A DNA stretch of 64,000 bases from Linnemannia hyalina (lineage: Eukaryota > Mortierellomycota > Mortierellomycetes > Mortierellales > Mortierellaceae): positions 1,240,001 through 1,304,000 of the forward strand of contig JAHRHY010000001.1 of the NCBI GenBank assembly GCA_019671135.1, written 5' to 3'. The position numbers and the translations under genes are program-made. Each line of letters starts with the position of its first letter. Position 1 is the stretch's first letter. This document shows positions 24,822-36,281 of this stretch, piece by piece. The notes below the pieces were generated by a model that was given only the letters and a program-made list of their open reading frames with translations, searched no databases and was not told where the DNA came from.

Positions 24822-27512
24822 CTACAAGTTAGCTGCACTAGGAAAGCGGGCGTTATAAAGTAGCTCCGGGAGAAAGGCAGCAACAATCTGCCTACCGGCA
24901 AAAAATCGACCTCCCAGTGTCTGCACTGCATTCGTAGCTGACTGGACGCTATCAAACTTCAAGAAAATATCGCCCTGAGAAAGTATGCAAAAATAGTCGC
25001 GTTAGTGAGCGCCCACTGGATAGTTCGGATTCATTCATGACGGCCGACCGGGTTGCAGACGTACCATTGTATCCTGTTGAACGTGGATGTGGACGACGGG
25101 TCCACTCTTCTCGGCCTCTTCTTTGACATCTTCTTCCAGTTCTTGAGCCCACTCTGGTTCAGTTTTGCTATAGTAAAGTACAGGCAGATAAGGAGAGGAT
25201 ATTAGATTTGGTGCGCTCATGACAGCGTGTTGTTTTTGATGGACGAAAAAGTAATACAAGTTCTTACTCTTCCTCAGTGAACATGTTCTTCAAAAGAACC
25301 GCGCGCGATGGCATGACGACGGGGAGTTGCCTAGGTGGACTGTCAAACGAATATTCACATTAGTCATATGTAACAATGGCGTTTCGAGACCTTAAGAATC
25401 GTCTTTACAAGAGGAAGAGATCTGACTTACACAAATGAAGGAATGGGAGTGGGGGCAACTGCTGTAGGAGGAGCGGCACCGCCCATAGTACTATCGCCTC
25501 TGGCAAGTTTCTGCATGAGTTCTGCACGAGACTGCGAAGTCATTGCATATCCGGCAGTGTCTATTGCCACAAAATGAATCGGTGTGGTTAGGCGACAATC
25601 CTTTACAAGAACCTCTGCTATACCCTATGAAGCCTTCCTGACAACTTACCGCTGTCATCCATGCTGATAGTGTTGTTGATCTGGCCATTGTTGTACTGGT
25701 AGCCGTTGTTGGAACCCGTGGTTGTTTGGTTCTGAGTGCTTCCCTTCTCAGTCACAAGTCCAACCTTGATCTAAAACGTTAGAGGAAAGAGGTAAGGCGC
25801 TTGCTATATGGCTTTCGTGAACACGATAATGCAATGGGGTCTTGGGTAGACAGAAGGAAGACAATAAAACGTACTGTTCTGTTAGCCAAGACGTAGCCGT
25901 TCATGCGCTCCATAGCCTGCTTGGCGTGTTCGGCCTCCTTGTATCTAATATACGCAGTAACGAGGACGTTAGTTTCATGAGAATAAATACCATGCGGTGG
26001 ATGGCAGAGCATATCACATTGTCGTAAATAAGCTTACTGAACAAAAGCGAATCCCTTGGATTTTCCGGTCTCTGCATCTCTGTGAAGTTTGATAAATTCG
26101 ATGGGTCCAAATGGCTCAAGAACCTGCTTCAGGTCCTCCTCGGTCAAGTCAAAGTTCACTGATCCAACATAAAGACGATGCTGTGAAAGGTCCACGGGAG
26201 GAGTCTGAGGCGCAGCCTCAGTGACAGCGTCTTGACTATATGAATGGCGATATCGAAAAATGTGAGTAGGGTTGCTTATGAATTGACTCTGCCTGGCACA
26301 ACATTCAGTTGAGAAATGTCCACTTACGCTTGGGAAGCTGCCTGGAGCGCCAACCTGTTCTTCTCTGATTCCGTATGTTTGGCGATAACGGGAATGCCCA
26401 GCAATTTCTCACCAGTCAAGGCGATCGCCTTGGCAACCGAGTCCTCGTCATAGAACTCCACGTATCCCACACTAAGTGAGTGTATATCAAATAATTGCGT
26501 GTTAGTTTGTATAATACCAGGTAGTAAAGTCAGTAACCAAAAAAAGTATGTAAAAGTGGCTTACCCCTTCGATCTTCCTGTGTTACGATCTTCGATGATC
26601 CGAGCAGCGCGCACTTTTCCGGCCTGGGAGAAGAAAGACTCCAGTTCAGACGAGCGAAGACGAGCAGAGAGTTGCATTACAAAGACAGTTCTTCTGTCAC
26701 AGGTAGCCTCATCTGCAGGTGGGGAGGGGGATCTTCTGCGACGATAAAATCTATAAAAGACAATAAAGAGTGTGACGCAGATTAGTACGATGCATTGCTT
26801 CGTTCCAAGAACTTGTGTACCAGAGTCAATAACGACGACATTACTCACCCTCCACCACCGAAGCCCCTTGGACTCCGGCTCCTGCGAACGACGCGCTCAC
26901 GGGATCGACTTCTTCTGCGGTCTCTGTCGTAGCGGTCGTTGTGATGCCCTCGACCGTCTCTATAATCCCTGTAGTCCCTTTCCCTGTCTCTGTGCTCCCT
27001 GTGATCCCTGTACTCTCCAAAGGATCTGTGGTCTCGTGAGTGTCGAGGAGAGCGGGATCGTGAGCGGTGACGGCGTCTGCTGCCTGATCTCTCCTCTCGT
27101 TCCTTCGATCTCGAATAAGGCTGTTCATGGCTACGGGGCGATCTAGATCCACGGTAAGGGTCAACAGAGGGGACTCTTTCACGGCTAAAGGTTCGACAAG
27201 GGAAGAAAGACTGATTCCGTTAACGCATGTTTTTTTATTCTGTGGTGAAAAAAGAGTCGACTGATATACATCAACTGAACATGATGGTTTTGTTGAGGAG
27301 TAGCGTACCTCTTTGAATCTCTGCGAGAGGGCTCAACCTCCGTGGAGGATCGTTGAGGGTCCTATATACAATGGCGCAGATTAAGGAGATGGCTCAGTGC
27401 TTAGTCAGTTGTTGTTTGATTGATTGTTTAAGAATGGAGGCGTAGATAGATTGTTTTTGGCTACCTGTGGGGGGAAGGGTGCGTCGATGGGTTCGGTTGT
27501 TTCGTAGTCCAT
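24822..27512 (-). CDS. RBM39/CAPER-like SR-type splicing factor
   Basis: Twelve exons: 27512-27465, 27361-27309, 27184-26849, 26750-26565, 26471-26328, 26235-26038, 25944-25875, 25770-25650, 25560-25431, 25339-25268, 25167-25065, 24974-24822; 537 residues. Residues about 20-150 are Arg/Ser- and Arg/Asp-rich ([32 protein letters not shown]). RRM1 starts [12 protein letters not shown] with RSKGVGYVEF; RRM2 starts [17 protein letters not shown] with KSKGFAFVQ. The C-terminal third has NMFTEEE, then the U2AF-homology fold ending [21 protein letters not shown]. This order matches RBM39, which binds U2AF65/SF3B1 ligand motifs in nuclear spliceosomes. It is the most intron-dense gene here. It shares a 226-bp divergent promoter with PGS1. 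Confidence 0.95.
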
Positions 27513-27738
27513 TTCTGTGAGTCGATCTGTGCTTGAATGCAGGTGCAGGGTGCAGATGTGTTTGTGAGGGATGGATGGTTGTTGAGAAAGGAGGAGTTGA
27601 AGCGGCAAAGTGCAAAAATTCATTATTTCTTTGCCCGCTCCGACCAAGCCACCTTCCCAGCCCTGGTCTTCAAACTCCTTCCCTTCTCCTTCCCCATTCT
27701 TTTTCTTCCTTATTCGTTTACCAACCCATTCGCGAGCT
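27513..27738. promoter_or_regulatory. Compact bidirectional promoter, RBM39-like / PGS1
   Basis: Only 226 bp separate the two divergent start codons, so both promoters and leaders overlap here. The plus-strand side is strongly CT-rich (27630-27720). No TATA box is evident. Confidence 0.7.
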
Positions 27739-29848
27739 ATGCTGGCGACGATCCATTCCCTTCGCCGTGTGGCACCGACCCTCAGGACGGCCTCTACGGC
27801 CACCTGTGTGCGACTTCTAGCGACACAGGCGGCAAAAGCAAGACAGAGTGACGAGGACTATGTTTCCAAAACGAGGCGAATCTTTCACGACCACCGACCT
27901 GCCCTCCCCCGATTTGTCGTCCAGGGCGAAACTGTCACCCCAATCCTCAGCCCATCCAAATTTTACAACGAGATGAAGGTATTTGGAGTCTGAATGGATA
28001 CCTGACGGGATCGAGGTCTCGTTACAGTATCTATGTAATTGACTAACATGGTCTATTGACATTGGGTAAATCGATGCTAGGATCATATCAAGAAAGCGCA
28101 AAAATCAATCACCCTGGCAGCTTTGTATCTGGGACACACTGAAAACGATCTTGTAAGATCCCATCCATTTGGACGCTTTTTGTACATCATTAGATACTTT
28201 TTGGCACTATAGCTAAAACAATACACGTCGCTGCTGTAATAGGTCGAGGCGCTATCGGAGGCATTGCGGAGTCGACCTGGCTTGAAGGTCAACTTGCTTC
28301 TTGACTCGCTCAGAGGGACGCGAGATTCCGGAAAAGGTAGCTCGGCATCTTTGCTCTACCCGTTGCTCAAGGCGTATCCGAATCAGGTCCGAATTTCGAT
28401 GTACCACACACCCGATCTCAGCGGACTGTTGAAGCAAGTCATGCCACCACGATTCAACGAAGGCATTGGGCTTATGCATATGAAGGTCTATGCATTTGAT
28501 GACACCTTGATCATGAGCGGGTAAGACGCGCCTTGAATCCAATTAAAAGTGTGTGCTGTTTACAGCGGTATCGCATATGTACGCTAATGCCTAACATCGC
28601 CTTTTTTCACATCTAGTGCCAATATGAGTCATGATTACTTTACCAATCGCCAGGATCGGTACGTGATGTTCAAGAACAAGGACATCAGCGAATATTACTG
28701 CGATCTTGTCAAGGTGGTCTCCGATCTGTCTTATGGGTTGCAGCACAAAGGTGATACTTTCCAATTGGAGATCGGCGACGGTGTCCCGGATCCGGTAGAG
28801 CAGAGCAAGGCCTTCAAAAAGCATGCCACCAAGACTGTACGGGCATTCATGAAAAAGTGGGCAACTGTTCAGCAATCACCAAAGGACGCTTCTTATGACA
28901 CGACCCTGCATCCTCTCATTCAAATGGGTCCTCTTGGTATTCGACAGGACGAAAGAGTCACACTCTCCGTACTGGATCATGTCCTTCACGATCAGGAACT
29001 GGAGGGCTCAGCCAAAGTCTTTATCACATCTGGATACTTCAACTTTGAGAAGCGCTATAGCCAATCGATCATCCACGCCAAAGCAGCCAACGTCGGTCTT
29101 ATCGCTGCCTCCCCCGAGGTACAAACACAATAACTTTGGAGGCTTGTATGACATAGCTACAAGAGTTTCCGTCGTACTATCGACTCACTGATGCTTGGTC
29201 ATTCTCATCTTATAGGCCAATGGATTTTTCAACTCTGCCGGTATCTCTAAGTACATTCCGCCAGCGTATACACTCATCGAGCAGCGTTTCTTTAACGACG
29301 CCAAAGCAGCTGGGAATGGCGAGCGGATAAAAATCGAGGAGTACGCGCGCAAAGGATGGACATATCACGCCAAAGGTAATATCAGGTTCGCTGACTTGCA
29401 CGAACTTAGGTCGGGCGCGTGTTTATGCTTTACCCTTTCACTCATATTCCCGTGTGCAAATAATCTACTGTAGGTCTATGGGTGTATCCACCACACTCTG
29501 ACCTTCCAGTGATGACTACGATTGGATCCCCTAACTTTGGCTACCGGTCAATTGTTCGAGATTTGGAGGCTCAGCTGTTTCTTGTTACTTCCAACCTTGG
29601 GCTGAGAAAGAGTCTTCATGAGGTATGTCTGCTGCAGTTTCGTGTTGTTGTTGTCTTCCAAGGGGAAAAAACACCTGTTTTTCTAACAATAAAGGTGTTG
29701 TTCACACTGGATTCTATTATACATTTAGGAGCTGGGCAGTTTGCGCAAGTATTCTTACCCGGTGACAGAGGAGACATTCAAGGTACCGGAGCGACAGGTG
29801 CCAGTGTGGGTTGGGAGTGCCAGTCGGGCTATCCGTACAATGCTGTGA
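27739..29848 (+). CDS. PGS1: Phosphatidylglycerophosphate synthase (CDP-diacylglycerol-glycerol-3-phosphate transferase)
   Basis: Exons 27739-27978, 28081-28152, 28243-28520, 28617-29118, 29216-29375, 29474-29622, 29729-29848; 506 residues. The first 35 residues are Arg/Ala/Ser/Thr-rich without acids (MLATIHSLRRVAPTLRTAST), a mitochondrial targeting signal. Two phospholipase-D-type HKD motifs are present: HMKVYAFDDTLIMSGAN around 183-199 and HAKGLWVYPP at 415-424 followed by GSPNFGYRS. This pairing, with PSKFYNEMKDHIKKAQKSI near the N-terminus, is specific for eukaryotic PGS1, which makes PGP, the first committed step to cardiolipin, in the inner membrane. Expected length is about 500-550. 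All joins are in phase. Confidence 0.95.
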
Positions 29849-30080
29849 TCAGTCAATGCTAGATCAGTCACATGATATTAGAGTGAAGTAAAGAGAAAAA
29901 AAAGCAGTCTTTTTTTTTTGTGTGTGTATGAGTGTGTTGGCATTCGTTGGATCTATGCGCGCTCCTTTTCATTCACACCTCACAAAACACCATCGTCCCC
30001 GCCTCTCGATCAACACTCACGCGTATACTCACACATTCACCCACTCACAACAAACACACAACATACATACACCCTCCATC

Positions 30081-31302
30081 ATGGCTCAAAGCGACAACAA
30101 CACCCTCGCAGTTCCCGCCGAAGAGAGCAAATACGTTACCGTCTTCAACGATCCCGTCAACTTCAACGCCAAACACCCTCTCCACAGCTCATGGACCCTC
30201 TGGTTCGACAACCCCGGAAAGAAGTCCAATGCTAACAACTGGGAGCAGTCGCTCAAGGAACTCATCACCTTCGACACCGTCGAGGACTTTTGGGGGTAAG
30301 AGCCACATCCACCATTTCGGCATTTCAAAAGTCTTTGTTTTGCTTCACTTGCTGTTGTCTTTGCTAGTATTTTTTTGTCCGGGAGTTGTATTTTTTTGGA
30401 CGCCCAGTCCTCGCTATCTTTCCTCCCCTTCTCCTGTTATTCGTCAGCTGCGGATACAATGCGACTGATCCCCTCTCGCCGCAGTCGATGGCGAGGGAAC
30501 ATGTGTACCCCCTTCAGCGGTCCTGCGTTCTTGTGTTTTTACGCATATATTGGTGCGAACGAACCTGTCGTGATACCTGGTTGTCGCGGCCAACTCCCCA
30601 ACTGACATGGTTGCCTTCATGTCCAAAGTAACTAATATATGGTCCATTTCTTCGGTTCTCTGTATTAGTGTTTACAACAACATCATGAAGACTTGCGACC
30701 TCGCCATCAGCTCCAACTACCATCTTTTCAAGCAGGGAATCAAGCCAATGTGGGAGGATCCCGCCAACAAGCGCGGAGGAAAGTGGAGCATCCAGTTGCC
30801 CCGCAACAAGACCATAAGCGAAATTGACAACATTTGGCTTTTCACCGTAAGCTGACGTTCCTGAAAACGCCTGATAATGGATCCTTTTCCCTAGATGTCG
30901 TATTTTCTTTCCGCACTCTGAAGTAAGGATGTTTAATCTGAAGCTTTGATTCCTCTACTAAACCATTAGATGCTTGCCTGCATCGGCGAGGCCTTTGAGT
31001 ACGAGAACGAGGTTTGCGGAACTGTCGTGTCGGTTCGTAAGGCGTTCTTCAGGATAGCCGTCTGGACACGGTCATCCGACAACCAGGACATGGCTTTGAG
31101 CATTGGGTACGCAGAGTCACACAAGCTTTTCTTCTTTCTGTGCACGAATGACTACTTTGTGCCAACAACGGTTCTAACACCTTCATTGCTCGAACCCACT
31201 TTTAGACGTACTCTCAAGAAGGCCGCCAACATCCACGGCACCATGGAGTTCCAGAGCCATCACGATTCTTCCTCGAACGCGGGCAAGGCCTGGACCGTCT
31301 AA
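30081..31302 (+). CDS. Translation initiation factor eIF4E (mRNA cap-binding)
   Basis: Exons 30081-30295, 30669-30846, 30970-31106, 31206-31302; 208 residues, the usual length. Cap-stacking and fold residues are seen: HPLHSSWTLWFDNPG, ITFDTVEDFWGVYNNI, KPMWEDPANKRGGKW (the Trp-Glu that reads m7G), DNIWLFTMLACIGEAF and VRKAFFRIAVWT. It recruits eIF4G to capped mRNA in the cytosol and is a TOR-regulated step in many eukaryotes. Intron 1 is 373 nt, the rest are near 100. It lies 232 nt after the PGS1 stop on the same strand and is convergent with the coiled-coil gene. Confidence 0.96.
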
Positions 31303-31933
31303 GAGAATTCCTTTCGAGGGGGATCTTTTGACGAACGTATGCCGCTTCGCAAACCGAGTGCTTCTTGTTTGATAACATCACTCTCCTCCCATCTCATCCC
31401 TTCACACCGTTACTTTTTGCGTGCTTGCTATTTAGCACTCCATCCACTCCTTCATCATCGTCAGGTTCTTTGTATCTCTCGTTGTTTTCATCGTCGCTCT
31501 ACCACTCTACTGGCACACACTCTCTTCGCTAAGCGATCTTTCTTTTTACTTATACACTCTCACAAGCACACTCTCTCTTTTTACTCACCATCAATTTCAT
31601 TTTGCACTCATACACCTATCTTCACATACTTTTTTTTTGCCCATTGTTTTTTAGTTTCTCTTTTATTTTCTTGTACTATTCATTTTCCTTTTTTTTTCTA
31701 AGATAGAACACATCTTTTCATGGCCATTTTTTTTCTCTCTCTCTCAAGTTTGATACCTCGAGCAGGTCGATTAAGAGTGAAGCACAGACACCAGCAGACT
31801 AACATCTGCCGATAAAAAGGAACGACGAAGGGGAGGCAGACGATTGATGCGTATTTGTTATCGCCGAGCCATTGATAACAATAAAAGTTTGCATATTACT
31901 ATTGAATTGGTGTCAACTAAGAGTGTTTAGGCA
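31303..31933. other. Convergent 3' intergenic region
   Basis: 631 nt between the eIF4E stop (plus) and the stop of the coiled-coil gene (minus). Plus-strand sequence is T/C-rich; AATAAA at 31880-31885 could serve eIF4E polyadenylation but is distant. An open frame at 31339-31701 is low-complexity Ser/Phe/Leu and is not supported. Confidence 0.6.
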
Positions 31934-33583
31934 TCAGGCAGTAGCCGTTTCCCGGCGTTGAACGAGCTCCAACTTCAAAGCTTCTAACGTTGACTCCAGC
32001 TCGGCTAGCTTCTCCCTTTCCGCCAGCAGGTTGAATTCTTCCCGACTGGCGCTTTCCTCTGCCTCGACGGAGAGTTGGTTGAGACGAAGGTACTCTTCCA
32101 GTGCCGCGTTCGCCTCCTGATCGCGTTGTCTAGTAGCAACATGGAGAATAGATCAAACAATTAATTAGCGGGTGTATTTTCTTGCGTAGTTCGAGGCATT
32201 CAATGAAAGTATTTGCTTCATACTTTTCAAGTTCCATGGCTTGGTGTTCCAGGCCTTCGAATTCATGAGTGTGCGACCGGATCCTGCGCTCATACACCTT
32301 ATCAAACTGAAGGATCTAAAAAGCAATGTAATCATCAACGACAAATATCATTAGACTCCCGCATCACCCCTGACCGCCCTTTTACTTTCAATTTGATCCA
32401 CAGCGGAATAGTAAATAAAGGAGGCAAGTATCATACCAGTTCATCGGCGTTCCGTTCATCGATCATGAAGGACGTCTTGCTCTCGGCAGTCATGCTTTCA
32501 AGCTGGGCTATCCTGTCCTCGTTCTCCATGACTTTGGCTCGCTTCTTCTCAATCTCTTCTGGCGAAAAGGATCTCTTAAGCTCCTCTATGATCTCAACAC
32601 AAGACTGCTCGATCCCCTGGATCTCTTCATATTCCACCAGCAACTTGGCCTTCTCCATCTGAGTAATCTCAAGAGGCTCCCGCTCTGTCTCTTCTCGGTC
32701 CTGCAAGATCTCCTCTCGATTCTGCTTCAGATCCTCGATCCGGTTCTGGATCTCTACCAGCTGCCCCTCCTTGCTTGCCAGGTCCTCGGACAACTGTCGG
32801 ACTAGCTCCCAAAGCTCTTGAAGCCGACCGCTGTTGGCAAGACTGGTTTCCTGTAGCTCATCCATAGCACTCTTGAGTTCCCGAGTCCTGGCATCGGCGA
32901 CCTGAACCACTGCTTCGTGTTTCTCTTTGACGGCGGTCAGTTCCTGTTGAAGCGACTGGGTGATTTGTTCGAGTTGGTCATGAGAGGCCCGGTGTTGTTC
33001 AATTGATATCTCGAGGTTTTTGATCCGCTCCACAACCTTGGTCTCGACAGGTTGCATATCTGAAAGTTGGATCTTTGCGCTGGATGTGGATCGGTTGAGG
33101 AGAGTGGTGGAATCTGGGTACGCCGGTGTCGTGCTGTCGGTAACATCTCGTTTGCCCTGCTTGTCCTTGGGTGTGTTGTTTGAGCTGTTTTTGTCGTTGG
33201 TATTGTTGTTATTTGTTCCTCTATTCAAGTTTACCTGGAAAGGACAAACTATTAATTACATGGACATTTATAAAGGTGCCAATGGTTGTTATTGAAACGA
33301 TAGTCTTGCTTGTGGTACCGTATCAAATAAGGCGTACCAGGTGTGGAGACGGGAGAGCAGAAGATGGGGTCGCTCCTCGTGATGTTGGAGTTGTCTTGAC
33401 TCGCGCGGATGTAGGGGTCTTAGGCGTCTGTTGAGAAGGATTCCGAGGTGATTCGGTGGCTATCCTCCTGGATGTATTATCAGGAGTTCTGTCGGTGTTC
33501 GTGTTGTTGTTTGAATAGGTAGTGTTGTGATTTGTATTACTGCTGTTATTGATATTATTGGTATTATTGTTATTGTTGTTGTT

Positions 33584-33628
<45 letters not shown>

Positions 33629-33673
33629 GCTGCCATTCTTGCCCATGGCACTGCTGTTGTTGTTGCGGTTCAT
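31934..33673 (-). CDS. Asn-rich coiled-coil protein of unknown function
   Basis: Exons 33673-33338, 33234-32437, 32315-32224, 32129-31934; 473 residues, all joins in phase. The first 110 residues are dominated by Asn, including a run of about 22 encoded by a GTT/AAC trinucleotide repeat, then Ser/Thr/Pro. From about residue 150 to the end the protein is a long heptad-type coiled coil rich in Glu/Gln/Lys/Leu (RIKNLEISIEQHRASHDQLE; LWELVRQLSEDLASKEGQLV; EKLAELESTLEALKLELVQR). I recognise no family domain, signal peptide or membrane segment. A cytoskeletal or spindle-associated role would fit but is not shown. Confidence 0.8.
33564..33629. repeat. (GTT)n trinucleotide repeat
   Basis: Near-perfect GTT units with a few ATT interruptions; on the minus strand it encodes the polyasparagine run of the coiled-coil protein. 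Likely length-variable between strains. Confidence 0.9.
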
Positions 33674-34108
33674 GGCTGATGTGTGTAGAACGGAGAGAGA
33701 GAGAAATGGTGGCAAACACAATCGCCCAGTTCGTGTTATTTATCAAACCCAAGTCGTGACTGACAACTTGGACAAGGCAAGTTCTCTTTTTTCTTATTTT
33801 CACATTGACCCCCTTTTCTTCACCTTTCCCACCTTCCCTTATCTTCTCACTCCTCCTCCTCCTCCTCGCCCCTCTCTCTTCCTTGGACGCAAGGAGACCG
33901 CCCTTTCTCTTGTCATTCGGAACTTCAATCGCACCCACCACCAACAGCCACCAGACAAGCCCACCAAGAGACGCAAGGGAACCTAACAACTAACACCTAC
34001 AATAGCAACAACAACAGCAAGAAAAAAAAAAAGCTGCCGCAGGAGCATAGCTTTCTCGACCTTCTCCCAACCTTTTCCCACTCGCCACTACTACCACCCA
34101 CTACCGTC
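33674..34108. promoter_or_regulatory. Divergent promoter, coiled-coil gene / AMPK beta
   Basis: 435 bp between two divergent start codons. CT-rich on the plus strand (33780-33880), with a 10-A run at 34023-34032 before the AMPK beta start. Open frames here are low-complexity and unsupported. Confidence 0.6.
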
Positions 34109-36068
34109 ATGGGGAACGCACCGTCGCAGCCTGGGAACGAGTCCAACGAGGCTGCTGATTCAGTCGATGCCGTCACCTTCACTAACGGCCCATATCAAAA
34201 GCACCCTCAGCAACCATACCAACAACAACAACAACAACAGCACCAGCAGCACCAGCAACAACAGAACCAGCAATACCGTCAGCATGACTCTACCCATCTC
34301 CAACAACCAAGTTACATGACCTCCTCTCACCAACGGCAAGCTTCGTCGCCCGGTACTTTCACTCATTCCTCGCCTCCCCAGGGATCTATTCACCCTTCAA
34401 CAATACCTATCGCTTCTGTCCCCGTTGACGCTGCCCACCGGCGCTTCCCCTCTGTCCGAGAGCAGTATCTGAATGATTCACCCGCGGGTTCATCGCCTCT
34501 CGACAGTGATTCATCATATCCACATGTTCTCGCTGGCGGGCATTCTTTGGGCGATCCGTCAGCCCATCCACCGCGGTCCTCTCACAGCCCCAAGGGTGGG
34601 CTCCCAGGAGGCGGACCCCGGAGAAGGGCATCGTCCCTGGTGAGCGGGCAAGCCTACGGCCAGTACGCCGACACCTTCAACGAACAGGCCCTCGTAGCCT
34701 CAGCAGCACAACAGGACAAGTTGGAACAGAGATTGCACACATCCGATGGACGACCCAGTTATCGAAATTCAGCTCGTGTTTCGAGGGCCTTTGAGTTGGA
34801 GCCTCTAAAGAGCCTGGACAATGCACATGACGGTAATTGTTTGATAATGAATGGCACAACGTGGGCCATCCATGTGTTGTATTGCATGCTTTGTTTTCTT
34901 GTTTGTTGTTGTTATGTTTTGGAACGGGCGCTAATACTTTGTTTGTTTTTTTGCTCTCTCTCTTTCTCTGTCTCGCCGATTATCGGCATACTAGATTCCA
35001 AGGATGGAAACGTACCCACGATCATTACATGGAGTCAGGGAGGCACCAATGTCTATGTGACCGGAACGTTCAACAACTGGAAGCAGAAAGTACGACTCAA
35101 CAAAAGGCAAGTTCACTCACCTACCCAACAATTTTTTCCTCTCTTGTTCAATCCTGTTACACCAGTAAAGGATGGTTTGAACAACCGCCCTGCACTCTCT
35201 TTTACCTTATTTTCTAATCAAATGCAGCTCTTGCTATCACGTTGCTTATCACGCTGGATGTTTTGGCCGATTTTGCTTTATGACTACATAGCACGAGTGA
35301 CTTTTCGACAATATTGAACCTACCACCAGGCACTCATCGGATCAAGTTCATTGTGGACGACGAGTGGAAATGTTCGACAGAACTTTCGGCCGCAACGGAC
35401 GCAGAAGGAAACTTGGTCAACTTTTTGGAAGTCGACGACGAAGAACAAGACGAGCTGGAAGGGGGTTATGGTAATGATCTTTTATTCACATCGACAGTGG
35501 ATATTTTCTTTTATTTTCTTGTCCCTTGCGCAAAGATCATGCGTACTTTTTTGCCAGGTGGGCTAATGAACATGAATCACGCCATTTCATCGTCTTGCGC
35601 TTAGACACACCCATCAATGGGTCGCCAGTGGGATCATACACGGATCACATCCCTGCTTATGCGCTCTCGGGCGACTCGACACCAAGTACATCAGGAAGTG
35701 ATGGACTGTTGCCTCTCACGGCTATCTCCGCGAACGACGGTCACGGCAGTCCTCGATCGCAAGGATCGCCAACAGCAAAGGGTTCACCTTCAAGTGCTTC
35801 GTCTTCGTCCTCAAAGATGTTTGACTCGACTTCATCCATCTCGAACGAGCCACCTCCAGGACTGCCCCCACATCTGGAGAAGGTCATTCTCAACAATGTG
35901 CCCTCAAAGGAAGACAACTCAGTCCTGCCTGTTCCTGACCATGTTGTCCTGAACCACTTGTACGCGTGTTCGGTCAAGGAGGGTGTACTGAGTATCAGTG
36001 TTACTGCTCGGTACAGGAAAAAGTACATCACGACGGTTTTCATCAAGCCTGTCGTAACGGACGCCTAA
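34109..36068 (+). CDS. AMPK/SNF1 kinase beta subunit (Gal83/Sip type)
   Basis: Exons 34109-34832, 34995-35106, 35298-35470, 35605-36068; 490 residues. MGNAPSQ at the N-terminus fits N-myristoylation on Gly2. Gln/His-rich and Ser-rich disorder fills residues 25-230. The CBM48 carbohydrate-binding fold follows: VPTIITWSQGGTNVYVTGTF, NNWKQKVRLNKSDFSTILNL, PPGTHRIKFIVDDEWKCS. The C-terminal ASC domain reads PPHLEKVILNNVPS ... LPVPDHVVLNHLYACSVKEG ... ARYRKKYITTVFIKP. It scaffolds the catalytic and gamma subunits and sets localisation of the glucose-sensing kinase. Intron 2 (35107-35297) has a GC donor (AAAAG|GCAAGT); only this choice keeps the CBM48 motif continuous. Confidence 0.94.
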
Positions 36069-36281
36069 GCGGGCGCTTTTTTCTTTCTTTTTCTTTTTCT
36101 TTCTTTTTTCTTTTGCTTTTTTCTTTTTTTTTCTTATTTTTTTTTCGGTTTCAAACAAGGAATTTTTTGTGTTCAGGCCACCAGCACCACAATAGCGGAT
36201 CATTAAAAAAAAATCCTATGTTCTTGGAACAGAGAACACCGCATCCACCATTCACTGCTTTAATTATGAACAGATATGATA

